Positions 11,085 to 23,042 of a DNA stretch of 64,000 bases are shown here, piece after piece. Under the pieces are notes generated by a model. The model did not search any database. It was not told the DNA's origin and was given only the letters and a program-made list of their open reading frames with translations. The stretch is from Lolium rigidum. Its lineage: Eukaryota; Streptophyta; Magnoliopsida; Poales; Poaceae. Numbering within the stretch: the stretch's first letter is position 1; each line of letters starts with the position of its first letter. The translations under genes and the position numbers were made by a program. Where the stretch lies: NCBI RefSeq assembly GCF_022539505.1, contig NC_061512.1, forward strand, positions 146,923,962 to 146,987,961, written 5' to 3'.

Positions 11085-11156
11085 TTATAAACTAAGAAAA
11101 TAATTATACGAGCGGTCTGTTTTGTCCTATGGTGAAGTGGAGCACACAGTAAGTGA

Positions 11157-12727
11157 GGGTTTCTCCAACGGGAGACGCAAATGAACGCTGGGCGACCATT
11201 TACGTCTGCGTGGACGAAAAATGTACCTGGATCCTGTTTCAGTGGAGCGACGCATAGTGACCGGGCCGTTCGCAGCGACGCAAACGTGACCCAAATATAC
11301 GGCACGTTTGCGTCTCCATGGATGATGCGCGGTCGTGCAAAGTGACCGCGTTGGTTGCATCCGGGCCTGCTAGGCACTGACTAGGTAAGCAAAGTATTTC
11401 TTCATTACTTTTGATTGGCCAAAAGGACCATTTTACAGAGATGGTTAGTCGAGTTAACCTAAACTACAACGGCCGTACTTACTCGCCGCCGCCGCGCGGC
11501 CTACCACGGCCGGGTTACTTGTAGTCGTGCAACCTACAACTGGTCGCCGGAGGAGTCGGCGCCGTCGTCGAAGCGTGAGCGCCTGACGCACTCGTTGCGC
11601 CGCGCACGCCGCCCATCGGATAGCTCGTCCTGCCGCCTGCTGCGTTCAAGGGCCTCGTCTAGAGAGGAGTCCCAGTGGGCTCTCTTCGCCGCCGCCTCCG
11701 CCCCGCCTTCGTCGCCACCATGTCGGCGTGGTAGCGGGCCCTGTCCCTAGCCGCCACCGCCACCTCTTCGTCCCTGACGGCGATGGCGTCCGCCAGCTCC
11801 AGGTTTTCCTGCTCGACCCGCGCGGAATCTGGTCCCCTCCGTGCGACCGAATCTAGGTCAGAGCACAAGTACGCCCGACTCATGGCGATCGCATGGCTGC
11901 GAGCTTCCTCCTCCGCTACCCCAGCCTCACGACGCTCGGCGTTCCCAGGTAGGTTCTCGAACGGCGCGAGCAAAGCGATATGGTCGCCGCCGAAGTCGAA
12001 GCGGATGGGTTCGTCCTCGTCATCGTCGGTGATGTCGTGGATGACGATGTCGGCGGGTGGGTCTGCCGGCAACGGAGGAGCCACCGCCATCTCTGCCCGC
12101 GCCTCCGCGAGCTCGGCCCGGAGTTCCGCCCTGGCGTCGGCGATTTCCGCCCTAGCGATCGCCAGCCGATGACAATCTAGCGCGCGCCCTGCCGCCTCCG
12201 CCTCCACCTCTGCCTACGCCGCCTCCCGGTCCAGCTGCTCGGCCTGAAAGGCGTCAGCGGCTAGGTGCTCCTCCTCCTCCGGATGGACTTGGCAGCACAT
12301 TTGAACAACTTGATCCCAACTAAGGTTCTGCTCGGCCATGGATGGATGCTAGTGTTTAAGTTGAGGTGTGCCCATCACCCCCGCCGGTGTCCACCATATA
12401 TAGCCACGACGGAGCAGGAAATGTTGTTCGCGCGCAGGTCGTTTCCTCGCCGCGCGAAACGCCGGCGAAACGCGTCATTCTGTTGGGCACGCGCGGGAAC
12501 GACTTTCGTCGCGCGGGATTCGTATATCGTCGGCGGCAGGCCTCGACGGGACGTTAAACCGCCGTTAACGACCTTGAAGGTGCATATGCTAAAAAAATGC
12601 GTTCGCACCTCTGGGGATACCCTCGATGAAACAGTCATCCTGGCCCGTATGACGTCCGCGGGCCGACGCAAACGAACGTGCGTAGATAATTTGGTCGTCC
12701 GAAATGCGTCGGCCCGTGGAGATACCG
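11157..12727. mobile_element. Non-autonomous PIF/Harbinger-type element
   Basis: Ends are imperfect inverted repeats (GGGTTTCTCCAACGGGAGAC at the left; the right end complements as CGGTATCTCCACGGGCCGAC), with TGA at 11154-11156 and 12728-12730 as a likely 3-bp TSD. The interior carries a minus-strand, Ala/Glu/Arg-rich frame and no transposase. The terminal mismatch and the non-TWA duplication make the exact ends less certain than for the other Harbinger elements here. Confidence 0.6.
11659..12339 (-). pseudogene. Charged coiled-coil ORF in Harbinger element, interrupted
   Basis: From an ATG at 12339 (MAEQNLSWDQVVQMCC...) the frame runs in register to 11659, broken by one TAG at 12216-12214 (codon 42). 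The product is rich in Ala, Glu and Arg with heptad-like repeats (ARAELRAELAEARAEM) and an acidic patch (DITDDDEDEP), so a coiled coil is likely. No catalytic domain is seen. It occupies the place of a transposase in this element; whether it was captured from a host gene or belongs to the transposon family is unknown. It resembles in style, not closely in sequence, the frame at 28790-29194. Confidence 0.5.
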
Positions 12728-12730
12728 TGA

Positions 12731-13909
12731 CTAGTGAGGATGATGAACTGAGGAAGGAGGTGAATACTGGAAAAAGTAGGCAGAGCATGCAGCAAGAAGT
12801 GGGCATAGCACAGGCCACAGGGGGCAGTACTTTGCTTTTCTCCAAAATAAAAACCTAGACCTACCAGCATGGTGTGCCTACATGGCATGTACACAGTGCC
12901 TAGTTCAGGGCAGGCCACTACAGTCTACATCCCTGCCTCCAACGAAAAAGCTAATCCAAATAGTATTTGGTAAAACAGCTTCAGTTCAGACTGTTTTATT
13001 TAGTGTTTGTGCCCGTGATAAGAAACATCAAATGTTAATATAATCAATACAGTACTTGTAATTCTAAGAGTACATTTCATTGTGGTGTTTTCGACCAGGA
13101 GATCTTATTTAACATGTAATTTCGTATTGCAAGGGTTTGACATATAAATATGCTAAAATACGAAGATTACAATATCATATGAAAATATTTCTCTTAATAA
13201 ATCTAGTTATATCATTTCAACTGTTAGTAATCTGATATTCATTTACTTAAAGAAACGTTAGCTTTTTAAAAAAGGCTTAGATTTCGGAACAAAGGTAGTA
13301 TCTCTTCAACCCCGTCGATGAACTAAGCAACATATTATATTGTTACTTGGGTGAACTAGTATGATCATGAGATCGATCACGCGTCATAAAATTTATTATC
13401 CCATCATTATTGGTTAAGACAATAATATTACTCTATGATCGTGCAAATCGACCATTGTCACAAAATTTATTATCCCTTCATTATTGGTCACAAATAATTT
13501 CAGGGCTTCGTTGACTTGCATGTTCTGAAAACACACGAATAGAAAAAAACATAACATTAAACCGTCATGCCCATTTCTGTTCTATAGGATTTTGGCATGG
13601 CACCCCACTCAACGAAACTTATAAGAGCAATAGAATATGGAAACAGAAAAGTGAAAATGTGACGTTTTCCAAAAAAATAAAAGAGTAAAGGATGACTACG
13701 TGGCAAAGACAAAAGAAGAAGGGAAGAGGCGCCAAAATGGATGCATGTTGCTAGGACCATGGTGCTAATAGGAAGCAGTGCCCACAATGGTTAAACAAAA
13801 TAAAAGGAAGAAATTTCGAGTTGGCATGCACCAACGAACCTCTGGGCGGCACTCGCGCGAGCGGCAACGATAATATGGGATGCACATGCAAGAAAAACAA
13901 AAGTCTACC
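12731..13909. other. AT-rich intergenic sequence
   Basis: No gene recognised. It contains a short two-copy tandem repeat (listed separately). The end is the host flank of the Mutator element. Confidence 0.4.
13361..13508 (+). repeat. Two-copy tandem repeat, period about 74 bp
   Basis: Both units begin ATGATC and share GTCA.AAAATTTATTATCC and TCATTATTGGT. Diverged and non-coding. Confidence 0.65.
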
Positions 13910-13918
13910 TGTGCAATG

Positions 13919-15338
13919 GAGTAAATTACAAAAAACTACCACAATTCAGGCTAGGGTAACATGTCAGTACCTGTTTTGCTAATTTTTGCAAAAAACTACC
14001 ACCTTTGAGGTAACGCGTTACAAATAGCACTAATAGTTATTTGACACAGCTATAATTGCAAATCTGACCAATATGACCCAGAAGTAATGGATGAGTTGGC
14101 AGAACACGTGGATGAGGAGCTGACATGGACGTGGGGCCCTCCTGTCAGTCTCTCATTTTTTCCCCTTGCCTTGTGAACGCCGCTGCGAGCTATCGTATTG
14201 AGAGACCGACAGGCAGGTCCTGAGTGTGTGCTAACTGTCGTGAGCTTGCATCTCATAAAAAAGTAGGTGAGCTTGCAGAGTATATATATAATCAATAATT
14301 CTAAAATTATCCGGCATGAAACAACATATGTTTTTTGCAACTGCCGGCTTTAACCAAACGCATAGTCGCAGATGACTTTGGCTGTAGGTATTGGGTTCGG
14401 GTACTCCTGTGGTCATAACTTTCTTTTTGTGTATTTTAATCTGACAAAGATTTGGTGCACATGGGCATCAGTGATCTCGTTTTTTTTAAAAAAAATAAAA
14501 ATAATAGTTTTGAGTTGTAAAAAATTCTGGAAAAAAATCCACACATAGTCAATGATGTATCCCACAAACGGGCAAAAAATCAATTTCAAATACTTAATAC
14601 TTTGAGCTACACAAAAATGAAAAAATTGTAGATCCCAGTAGTCATTTTCAAATCTCCAAAACATATCAGAATTTCTCATTTTTGTCCAGGTCAAAATAAA
14701 AAGAATTTCGGATTGGGATTTTTCATGATTGTGGGATGTATCAATGGTAATGTACAGAATTATTTTCATGATTTTTTATAACTTGTAAAAATATTTTTTT
14801 TTTAACTGAGCGAGAGCACTGGAGCTCGTGAGCTAAAATCACTTTTCGATTTTAATCTATTTTTTCTGCAAAAAATAATTATTTGCTGGGACTATGATTC
14901 GATGCCTTTACCGGTCGCAAACGAACAGAACGCGGGTACCACTGCATCTCTCAACCAGATATGAAAAGCTAACGTAGCAATTTATTTATTTAGATCCAAA
15001 AAAAGTTGGATTCAAATTTGTTTGAATAAACTTGGACGGAAAAATTCTGATATTTCTGACATTTTCTGGTAACTGAATTTTAAGTTGTCCGTCGGAAAAA
15101 AATGTTACCGAGAAAAAAAAACTTGTGTCCACGTCAGCTCCTTATCCACGTGTTCTGCCAACTCATCCATTCCAGACGGGCCCTACTAGTCAGATTTGCA
15201 GTTATAACTGTGTCAAATGACTATTAGTGCTATTTGTAACGCGTTGTCTCAGAAGTTGTAGATTTTTGAAAAATTTAGCAAAGTAGGTACTGACCTGTTA
15301 TCCTAGCCCGAATTGTGGTAGTTTTTTGTAATTTACTC
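13919..15338. mobile_element. Mutator-like non-autonomous element, 9-bp TSD
   Basis: Terminal inverted repeats of about 210 bp start GAGTAAATTACAAAAAACTA at 13919 and end with the complement at 15338. The inner landmarks GTTACAAATAGCACTAATAG and ACACGTGGATGAGGAG have complements in the right arm. A perfect 9-bp duplication TGTGCAATG lies at 13910-13918 and 15339-15347. No transposase is present. A second foldback element is nested inside at 14443-14849. Confidence 0.92.
14443..14849. mobile_element. Nested foldback Mutator MITE, 9-bp TSD
   Basis: TTTTAATCT occurs at 14434-14442 and 14850-14858. Between these the sequence is a foldback (GTTGTAAAAAATTCTGG at the left and TTATAAAAAATCATG-type complement at the right; GATGTATC near 14562 and its complement near 14737). 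It is inserted in the larger Mutator element and is therefore younger. Confidence 0.8.
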
Positions 15339-15541
15339 TGTGCAATGGATGGCATGCATGCGCCTTGTACTAGCTTAAGCTAGTCAGCCGAGCCAGAGAG
15401 AGCCAGGCTTCAGGCTTGTTGATGTGCACGCCAAGTCGCCAATGCCATGGAGGACCATTCTTCGCACCTATGGACACGACACACTCATTGCTCTCCTAGG
15501 TGTCGAAGCAATGTGCATCACGGACTCGGGTCTGAAATTTA

Positions 15542-16981
15542 GAGCATCTCCAGCAGCGTTCCCAAAGCGTCCCTTAAACCGCGTCGGATTGAGCGTTTGG
15601 GGACGTGTTTTGTTTGTGCCGCGTTTGGGGGATGTCGCTCCCAAGCCGCGTCCCCCAAACGCCGCCCCCAAACATTTAAAATACTTCTTTTTAACACAGA
15701 ACCATTTATCAAATATAGCATATGAATAAAAATGTTTGCGAGGATTGTTTTCAAATTAAATTACAACAAACAATAAAACAATTAAACAAATATAATAAGT
15801 AGGGGTAGATGCTACATCAAGGTGCCCAGTGCATGCAATCGATGCTTCCAAGCATTCCAGGAAATCCTCTGGCAGCATTTTGTGCCATGATCCTTGTAGT
15901 CTCTTCCTCAGTTGGCCCTCTCAAATAGTATTTACCAAACTTTCCCACTACAGCTCGGCAAAAATTGTACATGCACTCAATGGCAGTAGACTCACTCATG
16001 CGAAGGTAGTCGTCCTGTGTATCGGCAGGTGCTCCGTATGCAAGCATCCTCATGGGCGGCGGTGCACTTCTGAATCGACGAGAACCCGAGAACGCCTACA
16101 GCGTCGAGCTTGAGCTTGAAGTAGGGTCGAACTCTCGAACGTCGTGGAGGATATTCATGAATAGCCCCTTGCTCATCCTGTACCGGCGCCGAAAATTGTC
16201 GGCATGTGTTGCCTCGTCGGCGAAGTAGTCGTTGTGCAGCATGGCATGCCCCTCCATCCTCTGTCGGGGCTTCGACTTCCTTCTTCCCGGCCTTGATCCT
16301 CGGCGGCGCGGCCTCTTCCTCTTCTCCGCCTCGGCGTCAAGCATGTCTCGGAGGGACGCGATGATCGAGCAAATGCTCCCGCAGGTCGTCGTCGAAGGCT
16401 TGCTCGTCCTCCAGCAGCAGGGCAACCATCTCATCGTCGCTGTCCATGGCTAAAACAAAATCAATGGTTAAAATTGCGCTGAGGCAGACGACGCAACAAA
16501 CAGCGGCCAATCGCGCCTACCTAGCAAGTCGTCGAGCACCTTCTGTGCGCGGAGGTGGGGCGGATTTGACGGCGCGTTCTGGGATGCGCTGGTGACGCGG
16601 CGGCGGCGGCACGACCGGCGGGAGCCCCAGCCGCGACAACGGTGCCGACTCTCGCATGAGATCGGACGCCCAAACGGCCGGGAAATCCGGCGGCAGCGGT
16701 GGGGTGGGAGGCGCGGGAAGGAAGGAGCGACGAGAAAAGAGGCGTGAACCAACGGTTTATGCAAATAGCCGCCGACATGTGGGAGCCCGCCTCGCTTTTC
16801 GTTGTGTCCGGCGTCCCCGGTGCGTCCCCTGTGGGACGGGGACGGGCTCGGGGCGCCGGACACCGTATCGGGTCGCGCTGGACAAAATTGGGCTTTGGGG
16901 AACGCGGCTGGAACGCATTTTTTGTCCGGCGCGCCCCAAATCCCTTTGGGGATGCTTTGGGGGACGCGGCTGAAGATGCTC
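15542..16981 (-). mobile_element. PIF/Harbinger element with broken transposase, TSD TTA
   Basis: Left end GAGCATCTCCAGCAGCG, right end complementary (GCGGCTGAAGATGCTC), with TTA at 15539-15541 and 16982-16984. It encodes a truncated Harbinger transposase on the minus strand. The GC-rich flanks just inside the ends show the CGTTTGGGG-type repeats common in this family. Confidence 0.9.
15817..16447 (-). pseudogene. PIF/Harbinger transposase, truncated and frameshifted
   Basis: Translation from ATG at 16447 starts MDSDDEMVALLLEDEQAF. It continues after a frame change with DMLDAEAEKRKRPRRRGSRP, a basic stretch, then NFRRRYRMSKGLFMNILHDV. After another frame change it reads [20 protein letters not shown] and ends at [15 protein letters not shown]. 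The last motif (GSIDCMHW) contains the first catalytic Asp of the DDE domain; the rest of the catalytic core, including the later Asp and Glu, is missing. The protein would normally excise and integrate the element; this copy cannot. At least two frameshifts are visible. Confidence 0.85.
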
Positions 16982-16984
16982 TTA

Positions 16985-17639
16985 GGGCAAGCGGGATCCA
17001 AACTAGGGTGTCAAGCAGCATCCCGCATTAGTCCCGCAAACAAAGAGTTTAGGCGAATGTATCCGCAAATCTAAGAGAAAAATAAGGAAGGGTCTCAGGA
17101 AAATTTGACCCACATCCCGCCCGCTTTGCAACCCTAATCCAAACGGACCGAGTTGGTCAAAAAGTGTTATGAATATGCTCAGTTGTATGATTCAAATGGA
17201 TTAAACGCCCACGAATCATTCCTCAACTACCTATTTTTTTTTTGTCTAAATTTAAGTCGAAAATGCGGCCATGTGGACAACGCTCGCACCGGGCCAGACC
17301 TTCTCTTGTCCTTTCCTTGGTTCGCTCATCAGTGGTACATAGACTAGTACATACCTGAATCGACCCCATCCTTCTCCGCCGCAATACGACGGTAGCGCCG
17401 CTACCCTGGCCGTTCCTAGCCGTTGTTGGTGCCGCTAGCTTCGGTTGCTGCTTGCCCACGCCGTTCTCTTGCCTCATCTTGTTGGCGTTGTTGTACACAC
17501 TTGCCGCCGCCAAAGGAGCTCGGGCACTACAGTCGTCCCCGCCGCCATCACATGTCTTCAGCTAGCCACGGCCACCTCAGCCCACGGCTCCACGCCGTCG
17601 TCGGGGCTGGTTGGCTTTTGCGTTGTCTTCTGTGATCCG
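16985..17639. other. Unassigned intergenic sequence
   Basis: No gene recognised. Overlapping GC-rich short frames are present without family motifs. Confidence 0.3.
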
Positions 17640-17765
17640 GCCAAGACAAGTCTACTTGTGTGCCACGAGACCATGTGTGAGGTGGTGTCTGCTTCTGTGA
17701 TTATGCACAAAGTGATTGTTGAGGATGCACATGGACGCTTGGTGATAGCCTCTTTGACCAATTAA
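17640..17765 (+). pseudogene. Fragment of a Harbinger transposase C-terminus
   Basis: The plus-strand frame contains SVIMHKVIVEDAHG, which matches the conserved CVIMHNMIVED-type motif near the C-terminus of PIF/Harbinger transposases. The surrounding frame (ETMCEVVSA before it) also fits. Only about 40 residues are recognisable, without flanking inverted repeats. It is a separate relic from the element at 15542-16981, which lacks this end. Confidence 0.5.
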
Positions 17766-18540
17766 GGTTAGCAATTTGAGGGTGAATTGGTTTAGCCTAA
17801 GCCTGGCAAGCACCGTTTGAAAAGCTTGCCTATGTGCATCATGCAATTAGTGGTCGAAACATACACAATGAACTTCACACTCACATTCACAATGTGCTAA
17901 GAAGATTCCAGATAGAGTAATCCTGGTCAATGCTGTACTATGATTCAAATCGAAACGTACACTTTTTTTTTTCGAAATGAAAGCATACAAGTGTGAATCA
18001 CATTACTGTGTCAAGCGCGACAACGCACTACTAACACAAATTGTTCTTACCTAGGTGTATACACGTCTGAATATGCCCGTCTAGCTAGTCCAGACAAGAG
18101 GCACTGCAGTCTCTTACTTAACACATTCCTGTTCAAAAAAAAAGTCTTAACACATTGACTTAGGTTTTGGTTTGTATGATCAACTGTGAACAGCGAACGT
18201 TGTTATGATCACAAGCCATATGCCGTGATATTTCAAAGCAGGCAAGCAGTGGTGGGGAACAGTATGCATGTATGAGGTTGCCATTGCCGATGTAAAAAGG
18301 CGTAGCAAGTCGTGACCCCTCCAAAACTATGCAAAAGGCCGGCCTCACCTGCAACTGCATGGAACAAAATCATACGCGCAAGTCGCCCTCAGGTGGGAAA
18401 CAGGGGAAAAAGGCTTTGCGTCTCTCTCTCTCCCCTACTACGCAACACGACAACTACGTGACACGTTTCAAGTAGCAGTACCTCGCGTCCGTTCAAATGC
18501 ACAAAAATTGAAATTAGATGGGAAACTATGCATATAGAGG
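17766..18540. other. Unassigned intergenic sequence
   Basis: No gene or bounded repeat recognised. Confidence 0.35.
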
Positions 18541-18543
18541 ACT

Positions 18544-19576
18544 TAGGGCGTCACTAGCGACGTAAACGGAAGCTTCCGCGCGGTTGAAAAATAGGTTTGC
18601 ATCCCATCGGACGGACACAAAATAATCAGTCTCTCCGCGGGAGAGACGTAAATGTGATCCAAATATGCATCGTGAATGTGTCTCCGTTCGTAGTTGGGTC
18701 CACCTGTCAGAGATCATGGATGCTCAGTCTTATGCATCGACTTCCGCCCGCCTACGCTGGCGGCGACACAACGACTTCTGCGCCAGGGCATTGAAGGCGA
18801 GGCGCGCCAAGCCTTTTAAGGGGCACTAACGGCGTCCATTTCTTCACCCATGCCATTGTCGTCATCGTCCTGGTAGCTAGTATTCGTCATCCCCTATTTC
18901 CCGACCTACACCATGGAGAAAAGTTGGCCCTTTCCGGAAGAAGAACCACGGCGGTTAGGCCGGCTCATTGTGTGGCCGCAAGAAGCCGCGACAATGTCGG
19001 TGCGTCCCCGTTGAGCTTGCCCCCCAGCTCTAGGAGGCGAACTAGCCGGTACCATGGTCGGATACCAGCCTACCGGGTACAGGTTGGTACCTCAACTTCC
19101 CCCAGGTGCTGGTGCCTCGCGTGCTCGTGAACACCCTCATGGAAGACAGCGAGGATGACAATGGGGATGATGACGGGGATGTCGTCGACAACGAGGAGGC
19201 CGACACCCACGAGGACGAGGGCTTCGATGACGGCGGCGCGACATGGGATCTGGAGCACTAGCCGCTGGTTCTCACACATGACGAGGCCATCCATTTCGCC
19301 GTGAACTAGAGCAAGCTCGACCAGCTAGCCTAGTGGGATGGCCTGGGATTCCTGCTTCGCGAGTCAGCGCTGGCGCTGGGGACGGTGGTGGCACCTCCGG
19401 TGACTACGGAGGGCGAGGCGTGCAGCCCGTCTGCTGGGTCCGTGGCCAGAGACGCCGGCGGCGGGTACCCTTCTTCCTCCTCCTCCTCCTCCTCCTCCTC
19501 CTCCTCCCACGCTGCTGATATACCATCTGCCGCCACCTGTGCCGCACAGGCACCGGCGATGACTAGACGCCAGTAG
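18544..19576 (+). other. Decayed GC-rich, gene-like segment
   Basis: A GC-rich stretch opens with TTAGGGCGTCACTAGCGACG, reminiscent of the Harbinger ends nearby, and includes a degenerate frame starting near 18912 (MEKSWPFPEEEPRRLGRL) with several stops and an acidic segment near 19140-19240. A final frame to 19576 contains a serine run encoded by a (TCC)n tract. No matching right end or TSD was found. I read it as a decayed non-autonomous transposon or captured gene, without assigned function. Confidence 0.35.
19471..19507 (+). repeat. (TCC)n microsatellite
   Basis: About eleven uninterrupted TCC units, encoding poly-Ser in the decayed frame. Likely length-polymorphic. Confidence 0.9.
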
Positions 19577-19689
19577 ATTTCATTGTGTTCTTTAATATCA
19601 TAACTATACACTAAATATCTAGATATATCCGAATTTAGAAGAGTATGCAACCTCCTTTGTGGCACTTAGGGAGTATTAATAGTCATGCA

Positions 19690-19965
19690 CAAGAACTAGA
19701 ATTAGAGCTATAGTACTCCATGATTTCCGAATAGGTTACATATAGCTTTTGGTCAAATTTAAACTAATTTAAGTTGACTAATTATATAGAAACAAACATA
19801 AGCATCTAAAATGAAAAATACACATAATGTGGAATTGTATATCACGATCATTCTAACAATATTGGTTTAAGATCATAAATATTTACCTTTTTTCTCGATG
19901 GTTTATCAAACTTTAAGAAATTTAGCTTTGATTCAAAATTATACGCTTCCTAGTTTAGGAAGAAG
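19690..19965. mobile_element. Degenerate Stowaway-like MITE
   Basis: The pattern TTTTGGTCAAATTTAAACTA ... TATCAAACTTTAAGAAATTT is typical of a pooid Stowaway family with inverted GTCAAA/TTTGAC-type arms. Terminal repeats and TA duplication are not clear. Confidence 0.4.
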
Positions 19966-20035
19966 AAAGTACGCGTGATGCACAACACATATACAGTCAC
20001 GCAGATTGTATGGGATGAGTCGTGCAGCAAATCCA

Positions 20036-20398
20036 TCAAGCCAAGGTGTAATAACAGCTCCAGCTCTGAAATTTAAACCTCGTACGGAGCCGGAGACATT
20101 GAAGGCCATCATACGCACAGTCCAAGTTGCTCATTTGTATTCCCCCTGGATTGATTGATGAACCAAATTGGTCATTCGCAAAATGTGAACCCAAGCTACT
20201 AGGCTCAATGATGGCGGCAGCAATGGCGAAACGGGTTTGCGCGCCTAGTTTGCCACCACCTTGTCCGTGTGGATCTTGATTGTTGGTAGTGTTCATGAGA
20301 ATGGGATGTGTGTTTTCAATGTTGTGTTGGAATTCGTTGCATTGGTTCAGGTCCTGACTCGTGGTAAAATGCGGCGAGACCGTGACATTAAGCAGCAA
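20036..20398 (-). CDS. Unassigned 120-residue ORF
   Basis: This frame encodes an ordinary-looking soluble sequence (for example QDPHGQGGGKLGAQTRFAIA) with balanced composition, no transmembrane segment and no domain I recognise. It lies in AT-rich intergenic DNA with no visible promoter or neighbouring exon. It could be an exon fragment of an unidentified gene or a chance frame. Function is not assigned. Confidence 0.25.
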   Translation of the reverse strand: MLLNVTVSPHFTTSQDLNQCNEFQHNIENTHPILMNTTNNQDPHGQGGGKLGAQTRFAIAAAIIEPSSLGSHFANDQFGSSINPGGIQMSNLDCAYDGLQCLRLRTRFKFQSWSCYYTLA

Positions 20399-20399
20399 A

Positions 20400-22249
20400 T
20401 ATATAAAGTTCCATTAGAACTCTATATAGTAATTCAAGACTACAAGACCATTCTGTCAGGCAGATTAGGCCTTCCTTTGGTTCAAAAGAAGCTGACAGAA
20501 ATTTTGGAATTCCTTATATATTTTTTGAGTAGCACAATAGAAACGTGTACGCTCACAAATGCGATATAAACGTACGAACTCACTCCCCACCCTATGATTA
20601 TCTTTAAGAGACTGAGCCGGCGGATCTTAACAGTGAACAGAAATTTTAGTGCATACTCATATGTGCTACTACTATATGGTAACGTAACATCTGAGTTACT
20701 TGTTTTTAATTAGAGTGGTTTACCTCGTAGTGCTGCATTTGTGACACTAATTACCCCGTTGAATAAAAAATTATATAGATTAAGCATTTGAGAACATTTG
20801 GATCCTTCATGTCTGGTGCGTTCATTGGGCAAGGTGTGAGGTGATTCCCGACTTTCAAAAATATCTACGGGGACGAGGAATGGAACAATTGGATAAGAGA
20901 AGTCTGCACTTTAGACTTTGTGAGTATTAATAAAGAGGCCATGTGCATCAATTGATGCAGAGGCTGGGACATTTGCTCTTTTATCTAAAAAAGAGAAGTC
21001 TGAACATAATCGTAAATGATGACCTCTGATATTTACATATTTTGTCGCACCACATCGATGAAATACGCCGATCCTACTTAACAAAAATAAACAAAATGCT
21101 AAATTGGGGTAAAACTGTGTTTAAAGACTCCTAAATGTGATATTTTTGTGAAAGTTGCACTAAATAGGGTAATATGTGTCACAAATACGTAACTATAGGG
21201 TAGAAAGTGAAATTCACTCTTTTAATTACCCTGTTTTTGAAATCCTGCGAACAACTAAGCCTAGGCAATCACACACTCATTCTTATCCTACACGATTTTG
21301 CATATGTACCAAATTTTTTAATTTCACCACGGGAAAAACAAAGTATTATTACCTAGAGGTTTGAGGTGATGTTAAATTTCCTATCAAATGTATCGCAAAC
21401 GAATTCTTAGGAGAAATCTTATGGGATCCAAATCCTGCAAATCAAACAACAACAGTAGAAAAGATTACAGGGGACATATCTTGAAATTGTTATGAAAATC
21501 TTTTGAATCAAAAAAAAAATCCTTAGTAGAATTGACAGATGAGAAGAGAAAAACAGGAGTATACGCAGATGGTGAAGCTATCATTTATTGGCACAGTTAC
21601 TTCGTCTGTCCTGTCTCCCAACTTTGCATTGAATAATAAGATAACCACATGGACATGGAAGGAGTGCCTGGTGCAGCCGTAGCTTTCAATTAACTGCCTG
21701 GACATTCTTCTCCTATGCATAATGAATTGATGAAACAAAAGGAGAATATATGCTTGGGTGCATGTAAATGTGGTAGGGTCGAGATGCCATGGCACGTCAC
21801 GCATCCCACACAGGCTTTGCGTGTGCGAGCTTGAGCTAGAGCTGAGCAGCAGCTCAATCAGGAGCCCCGTGTAAAGACGATGGATGGATGGTGGAGTGCC
21901 ATGGTGCAGGTGTAGTAGCATGATGAGCCCTGAATTGGGCGCACCGAGCCGTCAATCCGAGTTCCACCATTCGTCTCCTCCACCAGAGCTTTGCCTGCCT
22001 GCATGCGTGCGTGCCTGTAGCTAGACGAGATCGATGCAAATCATCCACCATCCCCAAGCTACTCTTCTTGCGAACGGAGTTACACGTGATGATTGGTGCT
22101 GCATCTTTCCTTGCTCTCGGTAACACAAAACAGTTGTGATGTTGTGCGTGGATCTAACGGACATGTTCAAAAAGCGCGGCACTAATGCTAGTACCGGATT
22201 CTTTCATTCATATCGCCTGACAGACTTGCTAGGGAGTACTCCTAAGTCC
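20400..22249. other. Unassigned intergenic sequence
   Basis: Mostly AT-rich; no gene, bounded transposon or RNA gene recognised. Short frames around 21523-22126 on the minus strand have no family motifs. Confidence 0.35.
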
Positions 22250-22252
22250 TAA

Positions 22253-22621
22253 GAGCATCTCCACTCGTCTCCCCACAGAGCCCCCCACGGCCACTTTTTT
22301 TCATCCGGACGGCGAAAAACGGCCCAGTCAGGCCCCCGGTTCCTCGTTTTGGTCCGGATTTGAGCATATTTTCGTCCGGACTCCCCATGCCATCCTCGGT
22401 TTCCGGGGGTCTCCGGGGACTCGGATGAAGCTAAACCAACCGCCCACGCCACGTGTCTCCTCTTTCGTCCGGATTCCCGAGCCATCCTCTTTTCCCCGAG
22501 AAACGCCGCTTGGGGAGCACACGACTGGGAAACTACTCCTCCCCACGCCAAATCTTCCTCCAATCCGGACGAAAATTTCGCCGGATTTGGACGTGGGGAG
22601 CGCCAACGAGTGGGGATGCTC
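22253..22621. mobile_element. PIF/Harbinger MITE, TSD TAA
   Basis: GAGCATCTCCACTCGT at the left and ACGAGTGGGGATGCTC at the right are inverted; TAA flanks both sides (22250-22252 and 22622-22624). 369 bp, GC-rich, non-coding. Confidence 0.9.
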
Positions 22622-22624
22622 TAA

Positions 22625-23042
22625 TCAAATGCCACGGATCGTCGATGCGTTTGAGAAAATCCTAATCATGCGGAGGTAGAAATCAGATGCTGCTAGCTAG
22701 TGCTTCAGCAATGAAACCGATCATTGGCGATATGTGAAAAAAACTCACACTGTTAAATCAACTTCTTGTCTAAATTAAGGGTCATTAGGCGATTTATCGA
22801 CATGACAACATCCATTCGTGTTAACGAAGGTTGCAACTGCACCGTGCACTCGGTCTCAGGAACAATTCAGGCGTCCTGTCCAACAAGGCCAACAGCTTTT
22901 TTTCTTTGCAGCAGCCAGGCCTGCAGTTTCTTTACGAAAAAGGAGACCTATGTGTCTATACAAGGTCGGTGAAATAGTGGAACATGCTCCCTCGCCTCCA
23001 AAATAAGTGTCTCATGCAGTTTCATCTGTATGGTAGACCAAT
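22625..23042. other. Unassigned intergenic sequence
   Basis: No supported feature. Confidence 0.35.
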
